Shown here piece by piece: positions 8,240 to 18,780 of a stretch of 35,557 nucleotides of DNA. Positions within the stretch are counted from its first letter, which is position 1; every line of letters starts with the position of its first letter. Under the pieces are notes generated by a model. It saw only the letters and a program-made list of their open reading frames with translations, was not told the DNA's origin and ran no database searches. The position numbers and the translations under genes were made by a program. Source of the stretch: Flavobacterium sp. (GTDB taxonomy: Bacteria; Bacteroidota; Bacteroidia; Flavobacteriales; Flavobacteriaceae); NCBI GenBank assembly GCA_018062725.1, contig JAGORP010000009.1, positions 1 through 35,557 of the forward strand, read 5' to 3'.

Positions 8240-9454
8240 ATGCTAAAGAAAGCCATTACCCGCTATTTTAATAACTTCAAAGGATTCTCTAAAGAAATTT
8301 GGATCTTAACTTTGATGACCTTTATCAATCGAGCAGGCACGATGGTTTTACCCTTTCTCTCTAAATATTTAAAAGAAGATTTACATTTTTCCTATTCCCA
8401 AGTAGGATGGGTTATGTTCTTTTTCGGATTAGGTTCTATGGGCGGCTCTTGGTTGGGCGGAAAACTTTCGGATAAAATCGGGTTTTATAAAATCATGATT
8501 TTTAGTCTTTTTACCAGTGGAATTGCTTTTTTTGTACTGCAATACATCACTAGTTTTATTGGTTTATGTATCGGAATGCTCGTCATTATGCTTATCGCCG
8601 ATATGTTTCGCCCCGCCATGTTTGTGTCTTTAGGCGCGTATGCTAAAAAAGAAAACCGAACAAGAGCTTTAACTTTAGTACGGTTGGCCATTAACCTCGG
8701 ATTTGCCGCCGGACCAGCAATGGGCGGACTTATCATTATGAACATAGGCTACAAAGGTTTGTTTTGGGTAGATGGAACTACTTGTATTTTAGCCATTATC
8801 ATCTTTTGGCTTTTTGTGAAAGAGAAGAAAAAATCAAAATTTACAGATAAAGAACATCCCGGAGAAATACTAACACATTCTGTTTTTAAGGACAAACCTT
8901 TTTGGGTGTTCTTGGGCTCTTGTACTATTACAGGAATATTGTTTTTTCAGCTATTTACCACACTTCCCTTGTATCATAAAGAACAATTTAACTTAACCGA
9001 ATTTCAAACCGGGTTATTAATGATGATGAATGGATTGCTAATTTTCTTTTTGGAAATGCCTTTGGTAAGCATAGTAGAACGAAAAAACTACAACAAAGTC
9101 AAAATAGTTACCCTAGGTGCTGTTGCCATGGCAATTAGCATGTTTTTATTGCTTATAAATACTTGGTCGGGTATTTTAATTATTATGATGTTATTCATGA
9201 CCTTTGGTGAGATGTTCGCTTTTCCCTTTTCCAATTCTTTTGCCATGAGCCGTGCACCCAAAGGGCACGAAGGACGTTATATGGCCATTTTTACGATGAG
9301 TTATAGTTTGGCACACATCTCCAGTGCTAAAATAGGAATGGAAATTGTTTCCATTTTTAATTACCAAACCAATTGGCTTGTAATGGGTTTACTAGGAATC
9401 ATTGCCACTTTACTAGGATACTGGGTCTATAAACTAGTACAAAAAGAAAACTAA
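8240..9454 (+). CDS. MFS transporter
   Basis: This 404-residue major-facilitator permease has about 12 membrane helices in two six-helix halves, with a cytoplasmic loop near 188-210 that is lysine rich. The MFS signature GGKLSDKIGFYK lies between helices 2 and 3. ATG at 8240 is used; the codon just before it is TTG and would add only one residue. It resembles the MdtH/YfcJ-like drug or metabolite exporters of Bacteroidota, but the substrate cannot be read. It is a single gene with a -7 box directly upstream. Confidence 0.85.
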   Translation: MLKKAITRYFNNFKGFSKEIWILTLMTFINRAGTMVLPFLSKYLKEDLHFSYSQVGWVMFFFGLGSMGGSWLGGKLSDKIGFYKIMIFSLFTSGIAFFVLQYITSFIGLCIGMLVIMLIADMFRPAMFVSLGAYAKKENRTRALTLVRLAINLGFAAGPAMGGLIIMNIGYKGLFWVDGTTCILAIIIFWLFVKEKKKSKFTDKEHPGEILTHSVFKDKPFWVFLGSCTITGILFFQLFTTLPLYHKEQFNLTEFQTGLLMMMNGLLIFFLEMPLVSIVERKNYNKVKIVTLGAVAMAISMFLLLINTWSGILIIMMLFMTFGEMFAFPFSNSFAMSRAPKGHEGRYMAIFTMSYSLAHISSAKIGMEIVSIFNYQTNWLVMGLLGIIATLLGYWVYKLVQKEN

Positions 9455-9509
9455 AAATCTAAAAAACAACACCTTACCCCCTTTTTAAATTCAACAATAA
9501 CTTAAAATT

Positions 9510-9554
9510 TAGTTAAATAACTATAAAAATAGTTGTGTAACTAAAAAAGTAGTT
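9510..9554. promoter_or_regulatory. BlaI-type operator cluster
   Basis: Three overlapping or adjacent inverted repeats are present: TAGTTA-AA-TAACTA (9510-9523), AACTAT-AAAA-ATAGTT (9519-9534, perfect) and AACTA-N6-TAGTT (9539-9554). The last two start 20 bp apart, two helical turns. The third fills the spacer of the promoter at 9533-9563. Their ACTA/TAGT half-sites resemble known BlaI/MecI operators, and they precede a blaI-family gene, so autorepression is inferred. Confidence 0.7.
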
Positions 9555-9563
9555 GTATGTTTG
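9533..9563 (+). promoter_or_regulatory. blaI promoter, -33 TTG and -7 TATGTTTG
   Basis: TTG at 9533-9535 and TATGTTTG at 9556-9563 are separated by 20 bp, the normal Bacteroidota spacing. The ATG at 9557 lies inside the -7 box and so cannot be in the mRNA; translation must begin at 9584. Confidence 0.75.
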
Positions 9564-9583
9564 ACATATCAAATTATACAACA

Positions 9584-9943
9584 ATGCAAAAATTAACCAA
9601 CAAAGAAGAAGAAATCATGCACATTTTATGGAAGCTCAAAAAAGCGTTCGTAAAAGAAGTAATGGCCGAAATAACCGAAGACCAGCCCCACTACAATACC
9701 TTGTCGACAATTATTAGAAATTTAGAAGAGAAAGGTTTTGTGTCACACAATGCTTTTGGAAATACCCATCAGTATTTTCCAGTAGTTAAGATGGAAGAAT
9801 ACCGCAAGAAATTTATGAATACAGCAATTGAAAATTACTTCAACAGTTCATACAAGAATTTGGTTTCCTTTTTTGCTGAAGAAGATAAAATTTCTGCAGA
9901 GGAATTACGAGAAATCTTAGAGATCATAGAAAAAAAACAATAG
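9584..9943 (+). CDS. blaI: BlaI/MecI/CopY-family transcriptional repressor
   Basis: This 119-residue winged-helix repressor starts MQKLTNKEEEIMHILW, the usual beginning of the family. The recognition helix region is YNTLSTIIRNLEEKGFVSH (about 39-57) and the rest is a helical dimerisation tail. The first in-frame ATG at 9557 is rejected because it is within the promoter -7 box. It is followed one base later by an M56 protease gene, the standard repressor/sensor pair in which proteolysis relieves repression. In Bacteroidota most such pairs are not linked to beta-lactamases, and none is visible here, so the inducing signal is unknown. Confidence 0.9.
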   Translation: MQKLTNKEEEIMHILWKLKKAFVKEVMAEITEDQPHYNTLSTIIRNLEEKGFVSHNAFGNTHQYFPVVKMEEYRKKFMNTAIENYFNSSYKNLVSFFAEEDKISAEELREILEIIEKKQ

Positions 9944-9944
9944 T

Positions 9945-11759
9945 ATGGAAGCTATCTTACTTTATTTCCTTAAAGCCAGCACACTGTTGTCAGTGTACTT
10001 TTTAGCCTATCATTTTTTATTACGAAAAGAAACTTTCTTTACTACAAACAGATGGTTTTTATTGGCAGGATTACTTACGTCGGTTATGATGCCTCTTTTT
10101 TTTATCAAAAAAGTGATTTGGGTAGAAAAACCAAAAGCAACATTTCAGGAATTACCGGTTTTTTCAGGGAATGAAGTAATTAATCATGCTCCAATTCAAG
10201 ATGTTGCAACTATCGATTGGGTACAAGTAATGGCCGTTGGTTATACTGTAATGGTAGCGATTTTATTTATCAAAATACTAACTCACTTAGCCTCTTTATA
10301 CAAGTTATTACACAAAAAAGAAATCGTTAAGAATGATCAATTTTCGTTGGTTGATCTAAAAGAAGACATTGCTCCATTTTCGTTTTTCAACTATATCGTT
10401 TATAACTCCAGTTATTACACAGAAGACGAATTGAATAGCATTTTATTACATGAAAAAATTCACAGTCAAGAAAAACATTCAGTAGATATGATGCTGGCCA
10501 AATTTTTCTGCATCGTGTTTTGGTTCAACCCTTTTATGTGGCTCTATAAAAAAGCCATCACGCAAAACTTAGAATATATTGCCGATCAAAAGGCTGTTCA
10601 ACATATTGAAGACAAAAAAGTGTATCAAAAAGCACTTTTAAAAGTAGTGACTCATCAAAACTGCTTATCCATTACGAATCATTTTTATCAATCATTAATC
10701 AAAAAACGAATTGTTATGTTAAACAAAAATCAATCAAAAAAGTTAAATTCTTGGAAGTATGCCTTAATTCTTCCAGTGTTAGTCGCCTTTGTAATTTTCT
10801 TTCAAGTGAAACTCATTGCACAAGAAAAGAAAACAAAATTTTCTGAGCACCCTTCCCATTCTTCCACTTCACAAAATGTCACTGAAATGATTTGGACGAA
10901 AGATAGCTCTGATGAAGAATTAAAAAGAGACATAGAAGCAATGAAAAAAGAAGGTGTTACAGTCTCGTATTCAAAACTAAAAAGAAATAGTAAAGGTGAA
11001 ATTACCTCCATTAAAGTCGAATTTAATGACAAACATGGAAAAAACGGAATCAACTATATCATGAGCGATGATCCAATTAAACCGATATGCTTAAGAAAAA
11101 CCAATGATTTCGTTGGATTTGGAAAATCAAGCAAATCTAAAACTGTAGTTATCAATGAAAAAGACGGAACTCAAAATGAAGAAGAATTTAGCTTTTCTTT
11201 TTCAGATGAAGACGAAATTTCTGGAATTGCTCCTTTAGCCGACCTAGAAATTCCTGAACCACCTGTACCACCCGTGTATCCTTACAACAACATCATGGAA
11301 TCGCTACCAAGATTTCCTGATGCTCCAAGACTTCCTCTAAATGTAAACGATGAGAAACTAATGAAAGTTTTCGAAAAAGAAATGGCTGTTTTTGAGAAAA
11401 AAATGAAACTGGTTGAAAAAGAATTTGAAACCAAAATGGAAGTTTTCGAAAAAGATAGAAATGAAAACGATCCAAAAATGATACAATTCGAAAAGGATAT
11501 GGCTAAATTCGAAGAAGAAATGGAAAAATACCAAGATCGGTTTCAGGAACAATTTCAAAATCGCCGAGAAATCGAAATAGAAAAAAGGGAAGCCGCAAGA
11601 GACGCACAACGGGAAGCGCAACAAGAAGCTGCATATGCAAGAAGAGATGCAAATCAAGCTAGAAAAGAAGCAATGAGAGCACGTGAAGAAGCTCTAAAAG
11701 AAGCCGAAGCAGCTAGAAAAGAAGCCTTTAAAGAAAGAAAATACAGAGAAGATAAATAA
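9945..11759 (+). CDS. M56-family (BlaR1/MecR1-like) membrane metallopeptidase
   Basis: This integral-membrane zinc protease has N-terminal helices at about 4-24, 37-54 and 95-117. The zinc motif HEKIH is at 169-173, with a downstream glutamate in NLEYIADQKAV around 210. A further membrane helix at about 268-289 leads to a periplasmic domain. There is no penicillin-binding sensor domain as in BlaR1. Instead the last 140 residues are an unusual charged coiled coil with repeated FEK.M units followed by an Ala/Arg/Glu-rich helix. It probably cleaves or signals to the BlaI repressor encoded one base upstream. The ligand is unknown. Confidence 0.85.
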   Translation: MEAILLYFLKASTLLSVYFLAYHFLLRKETFFTTNRWFLLAGLLTSVMMPLFFIKKVIWVEKPKATFQELPVFSGNEVINHAPIQDVATIDWVQVMAVGYTVMVAILFIKILTHLASLYKLLHKKEIVKNDQFSLVDLKEDIAPFSFFNYIVYNSSYYTEDELNSILLHEKIHSQEKHSVDMMLAKFFCIVFWFNPFMWLYKKAITQNLEYIADQKAVQHIEDKKVYQKALLKVVTHQNCLSITNHFYQSLIKKRIVMLNKNQSKKLNSWKYALILPVLVAFVIFFQVKLIAQEKKTKFSEHPSHSSTSQNVTEMIWTKDSSDEELKRDIEAMKKEGVTVSYSKLKRNSKGEITSIKVEFNDKHGKNGINYIMSDDPIKPICLRKTNDFVGFGKSSKSKTVVINEKDGTQNEEEFSFSFSDEDEISGIAPLADLEIPEPPVPPVYPYNNIMESLPRFPDAPRLPLNVNDEKLMKVFEKEMAVFEKKMKLVEKEFETKMEVFEKDRNENDPKMIQFEKDMAKFEEEMEKYQDRFQEQFQNRREIEIEKREAARDAQREAQQEAAYARRDANQARKEAMRAREEALKEAEAARKEAFKERKYREDK

Positions 11760-11815
11760 TAAAATCATCCAATTCAAAATCAAGAGACTATCATTAATAA
11801 TGCTAGTCTTTTTTT

Positions 11816-11823
11816 TATATTTG
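11816..11823 (+). promoter_or_regulatory. -7 box TATATTTG upstream of the 47-aa gene
   Basis: An exact TAnnTTTG match 16 bp before the ATG at 11839 supports that start and argues that the small frame is expressed. Confidence 0.5.
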
Positions 11824-11838
11824 CACAAAAAAATACTG

Positions 11839-11982
11839 ATGTACAAAGTTTTAGCACAAATCAACAAAATTATTTTACCAAGTTTCTCCAAACAACGATT
11901 GGATTTAGCCAAAGCAAAAAAATGGCAAATGGCAATAATCGGATACCGCTACTATGTAACTACAAGAGCTTTAGGGAACTAA
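11839..11982 (+). CDS. 47-residue basic protein
   Basis: The product begins MYKVLAQINKIILPSF and is rich in Lys, Arg and Ala, with the segment RLDLAKAKKWQMAIIGYRYYVTTRALG. Similar very short proteins in Flavobacteria are often labelled SsrA-binding protein. From memory that label looks like a transferred name: the sequence is far too short to be SmpB and I see no SmpB fold. A -7 box TATATTTG just upstream implies transcription. The gene lies between the M56 protease gene and tRNA-Arg. An amphipathic basic helix suggests nucleic-acid or membrane contact, which is inference only. Confidence 0.6.
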   Translation: MYKVLAQINKIILPSFSKQRLDLAKAKKWQMAIIGYRYYVTTRALGN

Positions 11983-12012
11983 AAAATATTTTTATTTTTT
12001 TACATTTTCTTA

Positions 12013-12043
12013 TTTGCATATCACGTAAATATCGTTATATTTG
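12013..12043 (+). promoter_or_regulatory. tRNA-Arg promoter, TTTG-N19-TATATTTG
   Basis: TTTG at 12013-12016 and TATATTTG at 12036-12043 are separated by 19 bp, a textbook Bacteroidota promoter. The bases after the -7 box, GCAC-C-CGCAATC, recur after the tRNA-Ser promoter at 32465. Confidence 0.8.
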
Positions 12044-12084
12044 CACCCGCAATCAGGAAGTCAAACTTCAAATTATTGCAAAAT

Positions 12085-12158
12085 GGCCTCGTGGCGCAAC
12101 TGAATAGCGCATCTGATTACGGCTCAGAAGGTTACTGGTTTGAATCCAGTCGAGGTCA
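12085..12158 (+). tRNA. tRNA-Arg(ACG)
   Basis: The 74-nt cloverleaf folds fully. The acceptor is GGCCTCG/CGAGGTC (one G-T pair), the D stem GCGC/GCGC and the anticodon stem TCTGA/TCAGA with loop TTACGGC, giving anticodon ACG. The variable loop has 5 nt and the T stem is ACTGG/CCAGT with loop TTTGAAT. The discriminator is A. CCA is not encoded. The A34 is expected to be edited to inosine to read CGU, CGC and CGA. Confidence 0.95.
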
Positions 12159-12159
12159 C

Positions 12160-12188
12160 AAAAAGCCCCCCTAAAAGGTGGGCTTTTT
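12160..12188 (+). terminator. Terminator after tRNA-Arg
   Basis: A GC-rich stem AAAAAGCCC/GGGCTTTTT followed by T residues lies directly after the tRNA 3' end. Confidence 0.85.
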
Positions 12189-12232
12189 TATTTCTCCTCT
12201 CGAACAAACTCCCTAGTATTCTGATTTTTAGC

Positions 12233-12240
12233 TATCTTTG
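12233..12240 (+). promoter_or_regulatory. -7 box TATCTTTG of the kinase gene
   Basis: An exact TAnnTTTG match places the kinase transcript start near 12247, downstream of the ATG at 12140 that lies inside tRNA-Arg. It forces a non-ATG start at 12260 (GTG) or 12266 (TTG). Confidence 0.55.
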
Positions 12241-12259
12241 TGAACTAAAATGTCTTTAC

Positions 12260-14236
12260 GTGAATTTGGAAAAAAAAATAACCCTTTTTATCAATTGGTT
12301 TTTGTCACGACCAAAAACATCGGGTTTTCTCGTGTTTACTTCCTTCCTGTTTGTGCTAAACCTTTCCATTTATTTTAAAGTCAAAGCAACCAAAGAGATT
12401 GAACATTCAGAAATGACAAATATCTTAGGAGTTGTTAAAAAAAATATCGAGCAAAACCTTAAAAACAATTATGCCGCGCTTATTACGTTGGCTTTATCAA
12501 TTGATGACCAAGGTGAACCCAAGAATTTTGAAAATGTAGCCGAGAAACTAATCGCGAGTTACGATAATATCAATGCGGTACAGTTGGTTCCTGATGGAGT
12601 AATCAAACTGACGTATCCATTAAAAGGAAATGAATCGGCACGTGATTTTGATATTTTACACAGTCCATTGCATAGAAAAGCCGCTTTAAAAGCAATTGAA
12701 ACCAAATCGATGTACTTTTCTGGCCCCATGGAACTCAGACAAGGCGGATTAGGGGTTGTGGGAAGATTACCAATATTTAAAAAAGGAGAATTTTGGGGTT
12801 TTTCGGCCGTGATAACCAAATTCAATACCTTTATAAAATCAACAGGAATCAGCAGTTACAAAAGTGATAAATATTATTTTCAATTATCAAAAGTCAACCC
12901 AGTAAGCAATAAAACAGAGTTCTTTTTAGAAGATACCGGTGATTTTTCTAAAAAAACATTCAAAGTAGTTGATATTCCGGAAGGCGATTGGAAGTTATAC
13001 ATTATTGCCAAAAACAAACACTTCGAATCCGACTATTTACTATTAATCCTACTGGCCTTTTTTTTGAGTTCGCTTTGTGGGCTTTTCACCTATACGCTAT
13101 TAAAAAGACCCGCCGAGCTGCAAAAATTAGTGGATATTCAAACCCAAAAAATTAAGGATATAATAGACAGTATTGATGGAGTAGTTTGGGAAGGAAATTC
13201 AGAGGCACCAGGGATTACATACATTAGCAAAAAAGCGGAAACTATTTTAGGTTACACCCCTGAAGAATGGATCGCTGACGATTATTTTTGGAGAAAAATA
13301 ATTCACCCAGATGATAGAGAATGGGTCATTGAGTACAGCTCAAAATTCGCTCGTGAACAAAAACATTTTGACCATGAATATCGTGTCATCGCTAAAAATG
13401 GCAATACCGTTTGGGTTCGTGATATCGTTAGTATTTACCATGAAAGTGAAAATGTAATTAAATTTAGAGGAATTTTAATTGACATTACCAAATCCAAAGA
13501 AATTGAAATTGATCTCAACAACTCTTTAAAATTAGTCACCGAACAAAACAAAAGACTGTTGAATTTTTCCCATATCGTTTCTCATAATTTGCGCTCTCAC
13601 ACTAGTAATATAGAATCGTTAATCAATTTAATTGAAATTAGTGAAGAGGAAGAAGAAAGAAAGGAAATGCTCGCTTTATTAAAATCGGTTTCCGAAACAT
13701 TAAGTCAAACCATGAACAATTTGAATGAAGTGGTTTCCATTCAAACAAACATCAATCCAGTGGTAGAAAAACTTAATCTAAACAAATACATTACAAAGAC
13801 AATTGAGGTGCTTCGTAATCAAATTCTGAAAAATGATGTCGAAATAATTAATAGTATTTCCGATGAAACCGCTATATATTTTAATCCTGCTTATTTGGAA
13901 AGTGTTTTGTTGAATTTTCTTTCCAATTCTATTCGATACCGCCATCCTGACAAAAAACCACTAATCAAATTGCGTTCTTATGCTGAAAACAATTATATTG
14001 TGCTAGAAATTTCTGATAATGGTATTGGAATTGATTTGAAAAAAAACGGGAAAAAATTATTTGGTTTGTATAAAACGTTTACCAATAATATCGAATCTCG
14101 AGGTATTGGACTCTTTATTACCAAAAATCAAGTTGACACCATGAAAGGGAAAATTGAAGTGATCAGTACACTAAACGAAGGGACAACTTTTAAAATATTT
14201 TTCAATAATGCCGCTAAAGAAAATTTACATCGTTGA
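12260..14236 (+). CDS. CHASE-PAS sensor histidine kinase
   Basis: The membrane kinase has helix 1 at about 21-39, a periplasmic CHASE-type sensor domain (about 45-250), helix 2 at about 258-281 and a PAS domain at about 300-413 (with WRKIIHPDDREWV). A DHp helix FSHIVSHNLRSHTSN follows, with the likely phospho-acceptor His near 442. The HATPase domain has N box NFLSNSIRY, DNGIGID and RGIGLFI. CHASE domains bind small molecules; the ligand is unknown. I place the start at GTG 12260 (TTG 12266 is the alternative) because the frame's upstream ATG is inside the tRNA and the -7 box is at 12233-12240. The response regulator gene overlaps its 3' end by 29 bp. Confidence 0.85.
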   Translation: MNLEKKITLFINWFLSRPKTSGFLVFTSFLFVLNLSIYFKVKATKEIEHSEMTNILGVVKKNIEQNLKNNYAALITLALSIDDQGEPKNFENVAEKLIASYDNINAVQLVPDGVIKLTYPLKGNESARDFDILHSPLHRKAALKAIETKSMYFSGPMELRQGGLGVVGRLPIFKKGEFWGFSAVITKFNTFIKSTGISSYKSDKYYFQLSKVNPVSNKTEFFLEDTGDFSKKTFKVVDIPEGDWKLYIIAKNKHFESDYLLLILLAFFLSSLCGLFTYTLLKRPAELQKLVDIQTQKIKDIIDSIDGVVWEGNSEAPGITYISKKAETILGYTPEEWIADDYFWRKIIHPDDREWVIEYSSKFAREQKHFDHEYRVIAKNGNTVWVRDIVSIYHESENVIKFRGILIDITKSKEIEIDLNNSLKLVTEQNKRLLNFSHIVSHNLRSHTSNIESLINLIEISEEEEERKEMLALLKSVSETLSQTMNNLNEVVSIQTNINPVVEKLNLNKYITKTIEVLRNQILKNDVEIINSISDETAIYFNPAYLESVLLNFLSNSIRYRHPDKKPLIKLRSYAENNYIVLEISDNGIGIDLKKNGKKLFGLYKTFTNNIESRGIGLFITKNQVDTMKGKIEVISTLNEGTTFKIFFNNAAKENLHR

Positions 14237-14591
14237 TGATGATCCGATTTACAAATTAGTCACCAAAAAACTAATTGGTAAAACCAATCTTTTTAGTGAG
14301 TCGAAAGAATTTAAAAACGGAAACGAAGCCATTACTTATTTTAAATCGACATTCGATTTGCCCGACATTCTTCTGCTGGATATTGAAATGCCTGAAATGG
14401 ATGGTTGGGAATTTTTGGATGAATTTTGCAAATTGGTAAATCAAACTGAAAAAGAAAGTACGGTTTATATTGCCAGTTCTTCTATTGCGTTAGAAGATAA
14501 ATTAAAGGCTAAAATGTATAAATGCGTTAAAGATTTTTTAAGCAAACCCATTAATATGGAGAAGTTACATCAAATTGCTGCACTTGATTAA
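14208..14591 (+). CDS. Single-domain response regulator
   Basis: The 127-residue receiver domain has no output domain. The acidic pocket is D10-D12, the phosphorylated residue is D58 in LLLDIEMPEMDG, the switch serine is in YIASSS and the conserved lysine is in LSKPIN. The gene overlaps the CHASE-PAS kinase by 29 bp, so the kinase is its obvious partner. With no effector domain it must act by protein contact or pass phosphate on in a relay, possibly to a distant target. A terminator follows at 14639-14669. Confidence 0.9.
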   Translation: MPLKKIYIVDDDPIYKLVTKKLIGKTNLFSESKEFKNGNEAITYFKSTFDLPDILLLDIEMPEMDGWEFLDEFCKLVNQTEKESTVYIASSSIALEDKLKAKMYKCVKDFLSKPINMEKLHQIAALD

Positions 14592-14638
14592 ATACCTTAA
14601 TTTAATCAGAACCTTTTGTTTTTACATTTGAATGCATA

Positions 14639-14669
14639 AAAAAAGCCCACCAAAAACGGTGAGCTTTTT
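14639..14669. terminator. Bidirectional terminator between convergent genes
   Basis: The stem AAAAAGC..ACC/GGT..GCTTTTT has A and T tracts on both sides. It serves the response regulator (plus) and the APC permease (minus). Confidence 0.8.
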
Positions 14670-14688
14670 CTTTTATCTAAGTGTTTGA

Positions 14689-16362
14689 TTACTTTTTAAT
14701 CAATTTACTATTTCTAAATCCATAAGTAAAATAAACTACCAAACCTACTAATAACCATATTCCGAACCATTTCCAGTTTGTTACTGCCATTCCGGTTAAC
14801 AAATAACAGCAGGAAATTAATCCTAATAATGGAATTAAGGATAAGTTTTTAGTAAAGGCAAGAAACGACATTACAATTGTTAAGATAAAGAAAGCCAACA
14901 TTGGTAAATTAGCGGCTAATTTATCTGTTGAAAAATCGAAAGTAGCACTGAAAAAATCAGGTACATAGTAATTTACTACCACGCCAGTAACAAGTACAAT
15001 CAACGGAAATATATATTTAGAATTTACATAGGGAATTCTAAATTTCCCTTTGGTAGCTCTTTCGGCTAATTCGGCTTCGCTTTGAGGAGAAAGCATTAAA
15101 ACACCACCACATACCAAAACAAAAGCAAATAAAGTTCCAATAGACGTAAAATCTAATACAAAGTTTTCATCGGTAAAGAAAATAGGAATTCCAACAACCA
15201 AACCGGTTACAATACTAGCAAAACCAGGTGTTTTATATTTCGGATGAATTTCAGCAAATTTCTTTGGCATTAATCCGTCACGACTCATAGTCATCCAAAT
15301 ACGAGGTTGTCCCATTTGGAAAACCAACATTACACTGGTCATCGCCACCACAGCGGCAATAGAAACAATAAACAACATCCATTTAATTCCTTTTATCGCA
15401 AAAATTTCAGCCAAAGGATCACTTACTCCCAATAAGTCATATTTCACCATTCCAGTTAAAACCATTGCCAATATGATATAAACAACAGTACAAATAATTA
15501 GCGAATAAATCATCCCGCGAGGCAAATCACGTTGTGGATTTTCGCTTTCTTCTGCCAAAGTTGAAACGGCATCAAAACCAATATAGGCAAAAAACACCGC
15601 CGAAACACCTGCCATCACACCACCAAAACCATTCGGCATAAAAGGTGTCCAATTATCAATATCAATATAAAAAGCACCTACAATGATTACTAACAATATA
15701 ATTGCTAACTTAATGTATACCATTACATTACTAATATTCTTAGATTCTTTAGTTCCTTTGTAAATTAGGTATGTAATTAATACATTGATTAAAACAGCTG
15801 GTGCATCAAAAATAATTTTAAGTCCACCAACAACTGGAGCATTTTGCCAAGCGGTTAATCCTTCTCCTACTTTGTTATCTATAAAAGCAGCGTGTGCCGA
15901 TTTATAATTAATCGTTAACCATTCCGGTAAATGAATGCCAAACGTTTCCAACAAATTAGTAAAATAACCACTCCATGAAAAAGCAATATAAATATTACCA
16001 ATGGAATATTCCATCAGCAAGGCCCAACCAATAATCCAGGCAAAAATCTCTCCGAAAGAAACATAGGCATATGTATAGGCACTTCCTGAAACAGGTACAC
16101 GCGAGGCAAATTCGGCATAACACATGGCCGTAAAACCACAAGCAATGGCACACATTACGTATAGTAAAATAACCCCTGGACCACCTGAAAAACAAGCATT
16201 TCCAATAGCTGAAAAAGTTCCACCTCCAATAATTGCAGCTATTCCAAAGAAAGTTAAATCTTTAACGTTCAACACTTTGTTAAGCCCTGAATGCTCTCCA
16301 TCACCGCCTTGCTGTAATATTGTACCTAAAGGTTTTTTTCTAAATAAACTTAAAAATGACAT
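14689..16362 (-). CDS. APC-family amino acid permease
   Basis: This 557-residue transporter has about 12-14 membrane helices. The APC substrate-binding motif is GGGTFSAIGNA in helix 1, and a conserved AYIGFDAVSTLAEESENPQRDLPRG segment follows helix 6. It resembles the CAT/YfnA (cationic amino acid) branch, and the two extra C-terminal helices fit that. Exact substrate is not readable. I choose ATG at 16362 (MSFLSLFRKKPLG), which matches the usual beginning of this family, over the ATG at 16398, which adds 12 residues of no membrane character. It is a single gene flanked by terminators. Confidence 0.85.
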   Translation of the reverse strand: MSFLSLFRKKPLGTILQQGGDGEHSGLNKVLNVKDLTFFGIAAIIGGGTFSAIGNACFSGGPGVILLYVMCAIACGFTAMCYAEFASRVPVSGSAYTYAYVSFGEIFAWIIGWALLMEYSIGNIYIAFSWSGYFTNLLETFGIHLPEWLTINYKSAHAAFIDNKVGEGLTAWQNAPVVGGLKIIFDAPAVLINVLITYLIYKGTKESKNISNVMVYIKLAIILLVIIVGAFYIDIDNWTPFMPNGFGGVMAGVSAVFFAYIGFDAVSTLAEESENPQRDLPRGMIYSLIICTVVYIILAMVLTGMVKYDLLGVSDPLAEIFAIKGIKWMLFIVSIAAVVAMTSVMLVFQMGQPRIWMTMSRDGLMPKKFAEIHPKYKTPGFASIVTGLVVGIPIFFTDENFVLDFTSIGTLFAFVLVCGGVLMLSPQSEAELAERATKGKFRIPYVNSKYIFPLIVLVTGVVVNYYVPDFFSATFDFSTDKLAANLPMLAFFILTIVMSFLAFTKNLSLIPLLGLISCCYLLTGMAVTNWKWFGIWLLVGLVVYFTYGFRNSKLIKK

Positions 16363-16458
16363 ATAATTTGTTTGGTTTTTGATTGTTAAAGCCAACAAAT
16401 ATATAAAACTTGATACATAAATAGTGTTTTATTCAACTTTTACTAATCTTTAAGCATT

Positions 16459-16489
16459 AAAAAAGGCAGTCAATACAGACCACCTTTTT
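16459..16489 (-). terminator. Terminator of katG
   Basis: The stem AAAAAGG.xGTC/GAC.xCCTTTTT lies about 22 bp after the katG stop and is followed by a U tract on the minus strand. Confidence 0.7.
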
Positions 16490-16511
16490 CATTTATTAGG
16501 GATAGATTTTA

Positions 16512-18725
<2,214 letters not shown>

Positions 18726-18733
18726 TTATTAAT

Positions 18734-18763
18734 TCGAATACTAATTTAGGAAAATTCTTCCTA
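18734..18763 (-). promoter_or_regulatory. katG promoter block shared with doxX
   Basis: On the plus strand, TCGAATACTAA (18734-18744) and GAAAATTCTTCCTA (18750-18763) recur upstream of the DoxX gene (20670-20680 and 20687-20700). They have nearly the same spacing (5 versus 6 bp). The block spans the presumed -7 region and an AGGAA-N5-TTCCT inverted repeat. The regulator is unknown. Confidence 0.6.
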
Positions 18764-18780
18764 TTATTATTCAAAAAACC

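Noticed and set aside
9557..9583. ATG at 9557 as the blaI start
   Set aside because: The codon overlaps the -7 promoter box, so it would not be in the transcript; the family usually starts at the equivalent of 9584.
12140..12259. ATG at 12140 as the start of the CHASE-PAS kinase
   Set aside because: It lies inside tRNA-Arg and upstream of the tRNA terminator and of the kinase's own -7 box at 12233.
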